From NCBI RefSeq assembly GCF_030816115.1, contig NZ_JAUSXQ010000001.1:3825001-3889000 (forward strand): a DNA stretch of 64,000 bases. Reading direction: 5' to 3'. Below are positions 27,587-36,796 of the stretch, piece after piece. The notes below the pieces were generated by a model that did not search any database, was not told the origin of the DNA, and saw only the letters and a program-made list of their open reading frames with translations. The position numbers and the translations under genes are program-made. How positions within the stretch are numbered: the stretch's first letter is position 1; each line of letters starts with the position of its first letter. The DNA is from Chryseobacterium sp. W4I1. GTDB taxonomy: Bacteria > Bacteroidota > Bacteroidia > Flavobacteriales > Weeksellaceae.

Positions 27587-27670
27587 TACCCCGGGCGGGA
27601 CTTGAACCCGCACGTTCTTACGAACACAGGATTTTAAGTCCTGCGTGTCTACCAGTTCCACCACCAGGGC
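27587..27670 (-). tRNA. tRNA-Leu (anticodon UAA)
   Basis: Acceptor GCCCTGG pairs with CCGGGGT (two G-U pairs). Anticodon stem CAGGA/TCCTG with loop CTTAAAA gives anticodon TAA. It has a long variable arm and T arm GCGGG/CCCGC. The 3' CCA is not encoded. Confidence 0.93.
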
Positions 27671-27675
27671 AGGTG

Positions 27676-27751
27676 TGGAGCGAAAAACGGGATTCGAACC
27701 CGCGACCCCAACCTTGGCAAGGTTGTGCTCTACCAGCTGAGCTATTTTCGC
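27676..27751 (-). tRNA. tRNA-Gly (anticodon GCC), CCA encoded
   Basis: 76 nt on the minus strand. Acceptor GCGAAAA/TTTTCGC, D arm AGCTCAGCTGGTAGAGC, anticodon stem CAACC/GGTTG with loop TTGCCAA, T loop GGTTCGAATCC, followed by discriminator T and CCA. Confidence 0.95.
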
Positions 27752-27755
27752 ATAG

Positions 27756-27837
27756 TGCGGATGAAGGGACTCGAACCCCCACGCCTCACGGCACCAGATC
27801 CTAAGTCTGGCGTGGCTACCAATTACACCACATCCGC
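27756..27837 (-). tRNA. tRNA-Leu (anticodon UAG), second identical copy
   Basis: The 82 nt body is identical to the tRNA at 27340-27421, as are the first bases upstream (TGGTT on the + strand). Here the CCA is not encoded. It is the first gene of the Leu-Gly-Leu array. Confidence 0.95.
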
Positions 27838-28008
27838 TGGTTTTTGTTTATTTTAAAGAGCTTGCTTCGTTTTTGTGAGTGCAAATATAGGACTTTTTCC
27901 TTTACCTCCAAACTTTTCAGAAAAAAAAATTAAAATTGACAGATTTTTTTCAGGGTGTTCTATTATTACATTTCATTTTCTTACTTTTACAGCGTTAACA
28001 ATTATAAT

Positions 28009-28386
28009 ATGGAATTACAAGGAACGGTAAAGAAACTTTTTGACGCTCAGACATTTGCAAGCGGTTTTCAAAAAAGAGAAATGGTTATTTTAACCCAAGA
28101 ACAGTATCCACAGCCGATAAACATAGAATTTTTGTCTGATAAAATCAGTTTATTAGATAATCTTAAAGAAGGTGAAAATGTAAAAGTGGGAATCAACATC
28201 AGAGGAAGAGAATGGGTTTCTCCACAAGGTGAGACTAAGTATTTCAACTCGATCACCGGATGGAAAATTGAGAAAGTAATGGATAACGGATCTGAGCCAA
28301 CTCAGGCTTCTCCTTCTCAATCTGCATCACCGGTTTCCAATGAAAATCCTTTCGCTGGAGATGATGACGATGATTTACCTTTTTAA
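28009..28386 (+). CDS. DUF3127 domain-containing protein with SSB-like C-terminal tip
   Basis: The start is set at the ATG at 28009 (MELQGTVKKLFDAQTF), 18 codons inside the longest frame, because DUF3127 begins there and the extra residues are hydrophobic and unlike the family. Residues 1-85 form the DUF3127 domain (QGTVKKLFD, EYPQPINIEF-like strand, GRE, ITGWKIEKV), an OB-like fold assumed to bind single-stranded DNA. A Ser/Pro/Gln-rich linker ends in DDDDDLPF, which closely resembles the acidic tip of SSB that recruits replication and repair proteins. The terminator at 28409 follows. Confidence 0.88.
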   Translation: MELQGTVKKLFDAQTFASGFQKREMVILTQEQYPQPINIEFLSDKISLLDNLKEGENVKVGINIRGREWVSPQGETKYFNSITGWKIEKVMDNGSEPTQASPSQSASPVSNENPFAGDDDDDLPF

Positions 28387-28408
28387 TTAAAAGAATAAAA
28401 TCAAATAT

Positions 28409-28439
28409 AAATCCTGCTTTCTCAAGTGGGATTTTTTTT
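28409..28439 (+). terminator. Intrinsic terminator after the DUF3127 gene
   Basis: AAATCCTGCTT and AAGTGGGATTT form an 11 bp stem (two G-T pairs) around TCTC and are followed by a run of T. The aat start lies at 28448, just beyond. Confidence 0.8.
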
Positions 28440-28447
28440 CCAGAAAA

Positions 28448-29101
28448 ATGGTCCGACTAGACGAAAACGAGATTTCATTCCCTGATCCGGAGCTTTATGA
28501 CGGGCAGGACGGATTGGTTGCTTTTGGTGGTGACTTGTCTGTAGAACGTATTTGGTTTGCTTATCAACTGGGTATTTTTCCATGGTATAATCCTGATGAG
28601 GAAATATTGTGGTGGTGCCCTGATCCTCGATTTGTTTTGTTTCCCGATGAGCTTAAAGTTTCAAAATCGATGCGAAAAATCCTGAACAGGAATATTTTCA
28701 CTTTTTCAGAGAATAAAAGCTTCAGGGAAGTCATCAGAAATTGCCAGCAGACGAGCAGAAAGGGACAGACTGGCACCTGGCTCTCAGACGAACTGATGGA
28801 GTCTTTTATCAAGTTACATGAATATGGCCTGGCCAAAAGTATCGAGGTATGGCAGAATGAAGAATTGGTCGGAGGTTTTTACGGGCTTCAGATCGGCAAT
28901 GTTTTCTGTGGGGAAAGTATGTTTGCTAAAGTGAGCAATGCTTCCAAAGCAGGATTTATCCATTTTGTAGAAAGCAATAAAGATGTTTTTGATCTGATTG
29001 ACTGCCAGTCCCATACCGAGCATTTGGAAAGCCTTGGTGCAAAGATGATTCCTAAAAAAGAATTTTTAAAAATTTTACACACAAACAATGAACGCAGATA
29101 A
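28448..29101 (+). CDS. aat: Leucyl/phenylalanyl-tRNA--protein transferase Aat
   Basis: Aat attaches Leu or Phe from aminoacyl-tRNA to N-terminal Arg or Lys of proteins, marking them for ClpSAP degradation by the N-end rule. Family motifs are clear: FPDPELYDGQDGLVAFGGDL, AYQLGIFPWY, WWCPDPRFVLFP, TWLSDELMESF, LVGGFYGLQIGNVFCGESMF and ALIDCQ-like DLIDCQSHTEHLESLGAK. The 217 residues are typical. Its end overlaps the EamA gene by 14 bp, showing co-transcription. Confidence 0.95.
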   Translation: MVRLDENEISFPDPELYDGQDGLVAFGGDLSVERIWFAYQLGIFPWYNPDEEILWWCPDPRFVLFPDELKVSKSMRKILNRNIFTFSENKSFREVIRNCQQTSRKGQTGTWLSDELMESFIKLHEYGLAKSIEVWQNEELVGGFYGLQIGNVFCGESMFAKVSNASKAGFIHFVESNKDVFDLIDCQSHTEHLESLGAKMIPKKEFLKILHTNNERR

Positions 29102-29978
29102 AGAAAAATGGATCCTTCTGGTTATATTAACTGTTATCTGGGGATCATCCTTTATTTTAATTAAAAAATCTCTTGAGCATTTCAGTCCCTATCAGGTAGG
29201 TGCGTTGAGGGTTTTGATCGCAGGAATTATTTTAATGCCGATTGCAATCTCAAAATACAAGCTGTTTCCGAAAAAACATTTGAAATGGCTTATATTGGCC
29301 GCATTTACAGGAAATTTCATCCCGATGTTCCTGTTTCCTATCGCAGAAACGGAAGTGAGCAGCAGCATTGCAGGAATCATCAATTCTATGATGCCGATCT
29401 TTGTAATCATTGTGGGAGCACTGGTCTGGAAATTTGAGACCACAAAAAGGCAAATGGTAGGAACAATGATCAGTTTCGCCGGAGTCTGTTTACTGGCATT
29501 CGGTGGGGACGGGGAAGGCGGAAAATTTAAACTGATCCCAATATTACTGCTTCTGCTGGCTACATTATGCTATGCCTTAAGCACAACAACGGTAAAATCT
29601 AAACTGATGGATGTTTCTTCCACGATCTTATCAGCTTTTGTGTTCTCATTTGTTTTATTTTTCCCTTCTCTGATTGCTTTAACATTTACAGGATTCTTTT
29701 CAACGTTCAGTTTTAATGAAGATAACATGCTGGGGCTAATGTTTGTAGGGTTGTTGTCTATCTTCGGAACCGGACTGGCCATGACATTAAATTACAGACT
29801 ACTGAAAGTATCTACTCCACTGTTTGCTTCGACGGTAACATTGCTCATGCCTATTGTTGCTATCATTTGGGGCTTTATAGATGGTGAAAAACTAAGTGTT
29901 TTACAATTTGTAGGCGCAGGGGTCATTATTGGCGGACTGATCTTTTTAAGGTCTAAACCGGGTGTTATTAAAAAATAA
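29088..29978 (+). CDS. EamA/DMT superfamily transporter
   Basis: This 296-residue protein has ten predicted helices in two EamA repeats, the first starting with LTVIWGSSFILIKKSLEHFSP and the second containing LVGLLSIFGTGLAMTLNY. The family exports small metabolites or amino acids; the substrate is unknown. Its start overlaps the aat coding end by 14 bp in a different frame. Confidence 0.9.
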   Translation: MNADKEKWILLVILTVIWGSSFILIKKSLEHFSPYQVGALRVLIAGIILMPIAISKYKLFPKKHLKWLILAAFTGNFIPMFLFPIAETEVSSSIAGIINSMMPIFVIIVGALVWKFETTKRQMVGTMISFAGVCLLAFGGDGEGGKFKLIPILLLLLATLCYALSTTTVKSKLMDVSSTILSAFVFSFVLFFPSLIALTFTGFFSTFSFNEDNMLGLMFVGLLSIFGTGLAMTLNYRLLKVSTPLFASTVTLLMPIVAIIWGFIDGEKLSVLQFVGAGVIIGGLIFLRSKPGVIKK

Positions 29979-30000
29979 ATATTTCCCTGATATCAACTAA

Positions 30001-30030
30001 AAAATCCTGCATTGCTGCAGGATTTATTTA
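30001..30030. terminator. Bidirectional terminator between the EamA and TPR genes
   Basis: AAATCCTGCA (30002-30011) and TGCAGGATTT (30016-30025) form a perfect 10 bp stem with a TTGC loop, flanked by A and T tracts, between two convergent genes. Confidence 0.85.
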
Positions 30031-30051
30031 TTGAGTTATTCAATTAAATCT

Positions 30052-31434
30052 TTAAGAATTCTTCTTTTTCACTTTGGCTTTGACTTTCTTTACCTCATCT
30101 TTAATGAAGGGATATTTTTTCTGCATATCCTGAGCCAGCGATGAATCTTTACTTAATGCTTTCTGAAGAGACTCTGCCCCTTTTTCCGGCTTTCTTAGGT
30201 TATAATAGCAGTTGCTGAGCTGATAATACAGTTCTGCCCTGTCATGAACTTTTACTGCTGTATCCAGAATGGTTACAGCTTCTTCATATTCGCCTAAAAG
30301 CATTAATACTTCCGAGTAGGCATACCAGTTATAAAACCTTGTAGGTTCAGCATCTACCAGTTTTTTAAGGCAGCCAAGGCTTTCCTCAAATTTACCGGAA
30401 TCAATGAAAAGAAATGCTAATCTTTTCTGATAATCGAGATTGCCGTCATTCAGCATAGTTGCTTCTTTGGCAAAATGCAAAGCTTCTGTCATACCACCCA
30501 TTTCTTCATACAGATAAGACTGTTCCATCATTGCCAGATAAAACTGAGGATCTTCTCTCAATGATTTCTGGAAAGCATTCAGGGCCATTATAGGCTGTTT
30601 CTCTGCCTTGTGGCATAATCCTATCTTATAAAAAGTAAAAGCTTTTGTATATTCCAGCTCGAGCATTTCCTCGTATACCGATACTGCTTTCTGATATTGT
30701 CCCAAAGCCTCATAGCAGGCTGCTTTATTGGCATAAACTCCCACAGAATTTGAATTAATAGCCAACAGGTAATCAAACCCTTTTATGGCTTCTTCAAAAT
30801 TCTTTCTGTTGAAATAAAACTGTCCGTATTCAAACCATGCTACCTCAGAGTAGGCAAATTCATCTAAATATTCATTAAGAAAGGCAACAGCCTCCTCGCT
30901 CTTGTTCAGATCGCTGAAGCAGATCATAGCATTTTCAAGTGAATACTCGTCTGTAGGATCTTCTTTCAGCGCTTGTCTGTAATGTTTAAGAGCGTTAAAG
31001 GGGTCTCCAAGATTTACATATTCGTCTGCAATAAAGTTATGAAGGAAGTTTTCTTCTTCTTTCAGTTCTAGGGCTCTTTTGCAGATGTCAATGGCTTTTC
31101 TCGGATTTCCCAGGTTCGAATAATACTTCGCATAACAGACCAAGAAGTCTGTATTCTCCATTGAAGAACCTTTCAGCTCGTCAATAAGCTCTTTTGCGGT
31201 ATTATAATCTTCCCATTCCAAAAGAATTTCAAGTCTTTTGATCTTGATATCTAATGAATTAGGGTGAAGCTTAAGGCCATAATTAACAGCATTATCTGCG
31301 TAATTAAAATCTCCCAGCTCCAAATAATAAACAATAATGTCTTCCAATTCTTCGGTATCGAAGTAGAATTCATCATTATTTTCCATCATTTCCTCGAACT
31401 TTTTTACAAGTTCATTTCCAAAATACTCTTCCAA
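30052..31434 (-). CDS. Tetratricopeptide repeat protein
   Basis: This 460-residue cytoplasmic protein is built of about ten TPR units, for example FLVCYAKYYSNLGNPRKAIDICKRALELK and NYADNAVNYGLKLHPNS, divided here across residues 40-430. There is no signal peptide and no catalytic domain. The C-terminus is lysine-rich (about KVKAKVKKKNS). It is a scaffold or interaction protein of unknown partner. It lies alone upstream of a 362 bp gap. Confidence 0.88.
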   Translation of the reverse strand: MEEYFGNELVKKFEEMMENNDEFYFDTEELEDIIVYYLELGDFNYADNAVNYGLKLHPNSLDIKIKRLEILLEWEDYNTAKELIDELKGSSMENTDFLVCYAKYYSNLGNPRKAIDICKRALELKEEENFLHNFIADEYVNLGDPFNALKHYRQALKEDPTDEYSLENAMICFSDLNKSEEAVAFLNEYLDEFAYSEVAWFEYGQFYFNRKNFEEAIKGFDYLLAINSNSVGVYANKAACYEALGQYQKAVSVYEEMLELEYTKAFTFYKIGLCHKAEKQPIMALNAFQKSLREDPQFYLAMMEQSYLYEEMGGMTEALHFAKEATMLNDGNLDYQKRLAFLFIDSGKFEESLGCLKKLVDAEPTRFYNWYAYSEVLMLLGEYEEAVTILDTAVKVHDRAELYYQLSNCYYNLRKPEKGAESLQKALSKDSSLAQDMQKKYPFIKDEVKKVKAKVKKKNS

Positions 31435-31750
31435 TAGTGTCCTCTTTGTCGGTCCGATGTCTGAATATGCTTACAAACCTCGGCAAACTTTATTAATTAA
31501 TAATAACTTCTGAATCTGAAATTCAAATGTTTATGCAAAGTTGCAACTTTTTTTTGAATTTGCTTTGCTTATATTTCTATAATAAAGATAGTAAAAAAAG
31601 AAAATAGATAAAAGGATTGTGGATAAATAACGCAAATTGTGATTAAATAATTATAACTAGTCTTTTGCGGTGGTAATTTTTGTATTCCAAACAATTCTAT
31701 GTATTATATCAATGGTCAGAAACCTGTTTGTAATGTTTTAAATATATGAA
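31435..31750. other. Intergenic region between the TPR gene and glmM
   Basis: No ORF or RNA gene is visible. The stretch is AT-rich and includes ATAACGCAAATT at 31627-31638, which matches part of the putative NrtR operator motif found at 54485, 54522 and 55416. It is about 190 bp from the TPR start and may be coincidental. Minus-strand promoter elements for the TPR gene could not be placed with confidence. Confidence 0.4.
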
Positions 31751-31755
31751 TACGG

Positions 31756-31795
31756 AAAAAAGGAACGGAGCATTTATGCTCCGTTCCTTTTTTAT
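31756..31795 (-). terminator. Intrinsic terminator of glmM
   Basis: AGGAACGGAGCAT (31761-31773) pairs with ATGCTCCGTTCCT (31776-31788) around a TT loop, with A and T tracts on both sides, just beyond the glmM stop. Confidence 0.9.
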
Positions 31796-31796
31796 T

Positions 31797-33179
31797 TTAA
31801 ATTAAACTTTTAATCTTAGCAATGATATCATCTCCCAGCTTATCGGCTTCTTCCTGTGAATAGGCCTCTGTATAAATTCTGATAATGGGTTCCGTATTGG
31901 ACTTTCTGAGATGAACCCAGTTGTTTTCAAAGTCGATCTTTACTCCATCAATGGTAGAAACCTGTTCGTTCTGGTATTCTTTTTCCATTTTAGCTAAAAT
32001 ATCATCTACGTTGATCTCGGGAGTCAGTTCTATTTTCTTTTTGCCCATAAAGTAGCTTGGATATCCGGCTCTTAATTCGGAAACGGTCTTGTTTTCTTTG
32101 GCTAAATGGGTTAAAAATAAGGCTGCCCCTACTAAAGAATCTCTCCCGTAATGAAGATCAGGATAGATAATTCCTCCGTTTCCTTCTCCGCCGATCACTG
32201 CATTTTTCTCTTTCATTAAATTCACAACATTCACTTCTCCTACTGCACTTGCAAAATATTCTGAATCGTGGCTTTGAGCAACATCCCTCAAGGCACGACT
32301 TGAAGAAAGATTGGAAACAGCAGTCCCTTTTTTATGTTTTAATAAATAATCTGCAACAGCAACCAGGGTATATTCTTCCCCGAACATTTCTCCTTTTTCA
32401 TCGATCAAGGCTAATCTGTCTACATCCGGATCTACAACAATTCCCAGATCTGCATTTTCTTTTATGACAAGCTCACAGATATCTCCCAAATGCTCTTTTA
32501 AAGGCTCCGGATTGTGTGGAAACTGTCCGTTGGGTTCACAGTATAATTTTACCGTCTCACAGCCCAACTTATCTAGCAGCATTGGAATTGCAATTCCTCC
32601 TGTAGAGTTTACAGCATCCAGAACCACTTTGAAATTTTTGGCTTTAATAGCTTCAACATCTACCATCGGCAGGTCAAGGATCTGCTGGATATGAATATCA
32701 AAAGCATCATTTCTGGTTTCGTATGTTCCAAGGTCATCTACTTCAGCGTAGTTGAAATCTTCACTTTCAGCCAGGGCCAATACTTTTGCACCGTCATCTC
32801 CACTGATAAATTCTCCTTTGCCATTCAATAGCTTAAGTGCATTCCACTGTTTTGGATTGTGTGAAGCAGTAAGGATGATACCTCCGTCTGCATTCAGTTC
32901 GGGAACCATTATCTCTACAGTTGGTGTTGTAGAAAGACCTAAATCCACTACATTAATTCCCAATCCCTGTAAAGTTGCTGCTACAAGCGAAGAAACCATT
33001 TCTCCTGAAATTCTGGCATCTCTTCCTATGACAAGGGTCAAATTATTTTTATTCTGTGTATTCTGAAGCCAGGTTCCGAATGCTGAAGCAAATTTCACGA
33101 CATCCAGAGGTGTCAGGTTATCATTTACTTTTCCGCCGATCGTTCCTCTGATCCCTGATATAGATTTTATTAACGACAT
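31797..33179 (-). CDS. glmM: Phosphoglucosamine mutase GlmM
   Basis: GlmM interconverts glucosamine-6-P and glucosamine-1-P, leading to UDP-GlcNAc for peptidoglycan and LPS. The phosphoserine loop TASHNPKQWNALK (Ser near residue 106), the metal-binding DPDVDRLAL near 251, GEGNGGIIYPDLHYGRDS and the C-terminal RKSNTEPIIRIYTEA phosphate-binding motif are present. The 460 residues match the Bacteroidota form. A phosphomannomutase activity cannot be excluded from sequence alone. Confidence 0.88.
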   Translation of the reverse strand: MSLIKSISGIRGTIGGKVNDNLTPLDVVKFASAFGTWLQNTQNKNNLTLVIGRDARISGEMVSSLVAATLQGLGINVVDLGLSTTPTVEIMVPELNADGGIILTASHNPKQWNALKLLNGKGEFISGDDGAKVLALAESEDFNYAEVDDLGTYETRNDAFDIHIQQILDLPMVDVEAIKAKNFKVVLDAVNSTGGIAIPMLLDKLGCETVKLYCEPNGQFPHNPEPLKEHLGDICELVIKENADLGIVVDPDVDRLALIDEKGEMFGEEYTLVAVADYLLKHKKGTAVSNLSSSRALRDVAQSHDSEYFASAVGEVNVVNLMKEKNAVIGGEGNGGIIYPDLHYGRDSLVGAALFLTHLAKENKTVSELRAGYPSYFMGKKKIELTPEINVDDILAKMEKEYQNEQVSTIDGVKIDFENNWVHLRKSNTEPIIRIYTEAYSQEEADKLGDDIIAKIKSLI

Positions 33180-33239
33180 TTCTACTTTATATTTTTAATT
33201 GGTTGTATTCTGGACAAAGATACTTAAAAGACTTCTAAG

Positions 33240-34269
33240 TTATAAAATGGGAATTTTTTTCTGCATTCTGTTATAATTCCTTTCCACCACTTTTGGCGGA
33301 GGAAAACGGTAGCCTATGTAAAGCAATCCGAATATATTATTATTCTGTACAGTCTGATTTTCAGTTTCGTTGTAAACATTAGCATTCACATTGAATTTCC
33401 CCCCGAAAAGGAAACGGTCTGTATTATATCCTATATGAAGTCCGGTAGTAAATTTAAAAGTGAAATATCCTGTGTTTTCCCTGTTTGCTTTCGAGCCGTC
33501 ATCAAGAATATCCCAGCTGCTGGAAAACATGCCGCCTACACCCAGTGAAACATTGGGAGCAATATTCACTCTTTTTTTGGAGCCTAGTACCCAGTTGTAA
33601 AAATACCCCATGCTTCCTCCAAAACTATACTGGGTCTCTTTGCTTTTCTTACCGTCTATGACATCTCTGAATATGGAAAGGTCATAATCCATAAAAGGAA
33701 CCCAGCTGCCACGACTTTCTTTTTGCCACTCTCCCTGGGTATAAATACTTTTTAAGGAAAAATCTTTCTTCATTACGTAAGCTGTAGATCCTCCAAAACT
33801 CTGAACTCTAAGGTTGGGAAACTGGAAATACGCATCTTTTCCTTCTTTCCAGTCGGGAAAAAAGTCTTTCATATTTTCCATATAAAATCCCGCTATATTT
33901 TTATAGTAAACGGTTTGGATAAATCTTTTAGGAAAGAAACGAAATCTAAAATCTGTATAGGAGCTGGTGCCCTTTAAGTTCATTGTCATTATTACCGGGC
34001 AGGAAACGGGGCGTAACGGACAAGGTTGCACTTATAATCCTGTAATCAACAGAAAAAGAAAGCCTGGTCTTATTATTGGTCATCAGGATTGTTTCCAGTG
34101 GCTTATCCTCCGGACCTTCGGTAAAGATGAATTGATCAATATTGGTATCCAGATTCACACGAACCATCACCTGGTCTGCATAAGACTTGATCCTGGTGGA
34201 ATCTACCTGGGCTTTTGCCAGAAGTGTAACGAGAAATAATAAAAAGACAGCTGCTGATTTCGGGCTCAA
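33240..34269 (-). pseudogene. DUF4421 family protein, single-base frameshift
   Basis: Two frames together encode one DUF4421 protein of about 343 residues, an outer-membrane-like beta-rich family. The 5' frame (34269 to 33946) has a signal peptide (LLFLVTLLAKA) and runs through NNDNELKG. The 3' frame (to 33240) continues with GTSSYTDFRFRFFP. Removing one G from the GGG near 33972 joins them as NELKGTSSYTDF. The downstream part has no convincing start of its own. It is either a recent lesion or a sequencing error in a G homopolymer. Confidence 0.7.
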
Positions 34270-34337
34270 ATCAAAATATTTTAATATCAGGAAATGAAAT
34301 TACTACAATTTTTTCAATTGCAAATATTAAAACAAAT

Positions 34338-34490
34338 TCATGAACATCCGCAATCTTTGTCGCAGTTGGTTCTTTTGGAGCTGAATTTCTTCGGTGCAAA
34401 ATTCTTTCTGAGTACTTTAAATAAAGAGTAACAGGCAAATGCAACGATCAGTACAATGATGACGTACTGAAAAATCAATGAGTTATCCAT
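34338..34490 (-). CDS. FeoB-associated Cys-rich membrane protein
   Basis: The 50-residue product starts at the ATG at 34490 (MDNSLIFQYVIIVLIVAFACYSLF), which overlaps the feoB stop as TAATG. It has one transmembrane helix and a cytoplasmic tail with basic residues ending CDKDCGCS. FeoB-associated Cys-rich proteins of this length and topology are known downstream of feoB in Bacteroidota. The longer frame starting at 34616 runs inside feoB and is not believed. Confidence 0.85.
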   Translation of the reverse strand: MDNSLIFQYVIIVLIVAFACYSLFKVLRKNFAPKKFSSKRTNCDKDCGCS

Positions 34491-36523
34491 TATTTTAAAA
34501 TCTGATATGCTATCAACGACACAAAATATGCCAAACCGGTCATCATTGCTACCTGAAGGCCGGTCCATTTCCAGCTTTTGGTTTCTCTGTAGACTACTGC
34601 AAGCGTAGAAACACACTGCATTGCAAACGCATAAAACAAGAGCACTGAAATCCCTGTGGCAAAGCTGAAAACTTTCTCTCCATTGGGTTTCACGTCTCTT
34701 CTCATTTTATCAATTACTTTCACTTCGGGAGCATCATCTTCAAGGCTGTACAAAGTAGACATGGTTCCTACGAAAACTTCTCTCGCCACAAAACTTGTCA
34801 GAATTCCTACACCCATTTTCCAGTCATAACCGAGAGGTTCAATAAGCGGTTCGATTCCTTTCCCCATTTTCGCAAGGTAGGAATGGTCCAGCTCAACATT
34901 AGTTGCCACAAATTGCTCAGGCTTCTGTTTAGGTCCGAAATAGCTCAGGAACCAAATAATGATACTGACGATAAAAATGATCTTTCCCGCACCTGTTATA
35001 AACTCCCAAACCTTACCTAAAACCATTTTAAAATCATATCCGAAAAGTGGTTTTTTATAGGCCGGAAGATCCATCACAAGATAGGTTTTGCCTTCATTTT
35101 TAATAAATCTTTTAAGGATTGCTGCTGAAAATAAGGCTACCAGAAAACCTAAAAGGTACATTCCCATCAGCACCAATGCTTTATACTTGATTCCAAGAAA
35201 AGAGCCTTCTGAGATAATCAACCCGATGATAATACTGTAGACCGGAAGTCTTGCAGAACAGGTCATAAAAGGTGTCACTAATATGGTTAAAAGTCTTTCT
35301 TTTACATTTTCAATATTTCTTGTGGAAATTACTGCCGGAATAGCACAGGCTGTTCCTGAAACGAGCGGCACAATACTTTTACCATTCAGTCCAAATGGTC
35401 GTAACATCCTGTCCATTAGAAACACAACTCTTGCCATATATCCTGAATCTTCCAGTAAATAAAGGAAATATAACAGAATCCCGATCTGTGGTGCAAATAC
35501 CACAATTCCCCCGATTCCAGGAACAATTCCGTTTGAGATCAGTGAGTTGATAGGGCCATCCGGTAAATGTTCTGCTGTAAATGCAGCCAGCCATGAGAAG
35601 AAATCATCGATCCAGTTCATCGGATATTCTGCCAGGAAAAAAACACTTTGGAAAATGACCAATAGAATCATCAGAAAAACAATGTATCCCCAGAATTTGT
35701 GGACAAGAACTTTATCCAGCTTTTCAGTCAGAAGTTCTTTAAACTGGGCTTTTTTAGAGATAACATCTGCTAAAATTTTGTCAACATTCTGATATCTTCT
35801 TACTGTTTCCTGTACCTGAAGTCTTTTTGGCACCAGGCTTTTGGAATCCGGCTCATTGATAAGTTCTTTTATGGATTGTATCTTTCCAAGGCTCGACCCT
35901 GTAGAAAGGTTCATCCAAGCCTTATATTCATTGTTTATGCCACTGTTCGCAGCTATTTTCTGAATAAAATCTTTATGTTCATTGGGTATTTCGAAGGAGG
36001 CTGTATCTGTTTTTACAAACCCATTATTAAGTACAGCTTCTTTGATCTGGTCTATTCCCAACTGTTCTTTGGCGTTGGTCTGGATAATTTTAATACCCAA
36101 GGCATCAGAAAACTTCTGAATATCAATAGTGATGCCTCTTCTTTCTGCCTGGTCGATCTGATTAACCACCAATATCATCGGGATGCCTAAATCCTGTATC
36201 TGCTGAAATAGGAGAAGGCCTCTTTTTAAGCTTAATGCTTCAAGGATATAGATTACTCCTTCATAATTTTTTTGTTCGTCAATAAGAAATTTGGAAAAAA
36301 TAGCTTCATCTTCGGAGCTTGGATATACACTGTACGAACCCGGTAAGTCGATCACCTCAACTTCCTCGTTTTTATAAGTGTAATTTCCGGAATGGCTCGC
36401 TACGGTAACTCCTGCATAATTTCCGGTTTTCTGCTTTTTGTTACAAAGTGCATTGAAAACCGTAGATTTCCCTACATTAGGATTCCCGACCAAAAGAATT
36501 TGTTTTTTCTTATTTTCCTGCAT
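34490..36523 (-). CDS. feoB: Ferrous iron transport protein B
   Basis: FeoB imports Fe2+ across the inner membrane. The N-terminal G protein shows GNPNVGKSTVFNAL (G1), DLPGSYSVYPS (G3) and NQIDQAE (G4). Two Gate segments and a polytopic C-terminal domain with FAMQCVSTLAV and SARLPVY are seen. The 677 residues are slightly short but complete. The start overlaps the feoA stop (TAATG), so the two are translationally coupled, and feoB itself overlaps the small Cys-rich gene. Confidence 0.95.
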   Translation of the reverse strand: MQENKKKQILLVGNPNVGKSTVFNALCNKKQKTGNYAGVTVASHSGNYTYKNEEVEVIDLPGSYSVYPSSEDEAIFSKFLIDEQKNYEGVIYILEALSLKRGLLLFQQIQDLGIPMILVVNQIDQAERRGITIDIQKFSDALGIKIIQTNAKEQLGIDQIKEAVLNNGFVKTDTASFEIPNEHKDFIQKIAANSGINNEYKAWMNLSTGSSLGKIQSIKELINEPDSKSLVPKRLQVQETVRRYQNVDKILADVISKKAQFKELLTEKLDKVLVHKFWGYIVFLMILLVIFQSVFFLAEYPMNWIDDFFSWLAAFTAEHLPDGPINSLISNGIVPGIGGIVVFAPQIGILLYFLYLLEDSGYMARVVFLMDRMLRPFGLNGKSIVPLVSGTACAIPAVISTRNIENVKERLLTILVTPFMTCSARLPVYSIIIGLIISEGSFLGIKYKALVLMGMYLLGFLVALFSAAILKRFIKNEGKTYLVMDLPAYKKPLFGYDFKMVLGKVWEFITGAGKIIFIVSIIIWFLSYFGPKQKPEQFVATNVELDHSYLAKMGKGIEPLIEPLGYDWKMGVGILTSFVAREVFVGTMSTLYSLEDDAPEVKVIDKMRRDVKPNGEKVFSFATGISVLLFYAFAMQCVSTLAVVYRETKSWKWTGLQVAMMTGLAYFVSLIAYQILK

Positions 36524-36777
36524 TAATTCAATTCTTCAACAATAATATAATTTCCTTCTTCTTCACGTAGGGCAATGCGGCTTTTTTCTTCTCCAAATTC
36601 TACATACATAGGTCCACTGAATGGTGCCTGATACAATATCCTAAAAATAGTTTCCGGCAAAAGCCCCATTTCTATGATCTTGTTTGGCATTTTCAGGTGA
36701 TCATTATCATAACCTAAAATCTTCCCCATTTTGTTTTTAGGGAATCCGCTTAATTTATCTAAATTCATCTCTTTCAA
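36523..36777 (-). CDS. feoA: Ferrous iron transport protein A
   Basis: This 84-residue SH3-like protein assists FeoB. A typical FeoA run is seen: EMGLLPETIFRILYQAPFSGPMYVEFG and a C-terminal IALREEEG. It heads a three-gene operon feoA-feoB-Cys-rich protein, preceded by a -7 element and a 21 bp palindrome. Confidence 0.92.
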   Translation of the reverse strand: MKEMNLDKLSGFPKNKMGKILGYDNDHLKMPNKIIEMGLLPETIFRILYQAPFSGPMYVEFGEEKSRIALREEEGNYIIVEELN

Positions 36778-36796
36778 GCCTGATTTTTTGTAAAGG

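Noticed and set aside
27955..28008. Longer start for the DUF3127 gene
   Set aside because: The 18 extra residues are Phe/Tyr-rich and the known domain begins at 28009.
31627..31638. Fourth match to the ACGCAAAT operator motif upstream of the TPR gene
   Set aside because: It lacks the TAA half, is about 190 bp from the gene and has no nearby promoter element, so chance in AT-rich DNA is likely.
34491..34616. N-terminal extension of the FeoB-associated Cys-rich protein
   Set aside because: It lies wholly within the feoB 3' end in another frame; the 50-residue start at 34490 fits the family and the TAATG overlap.
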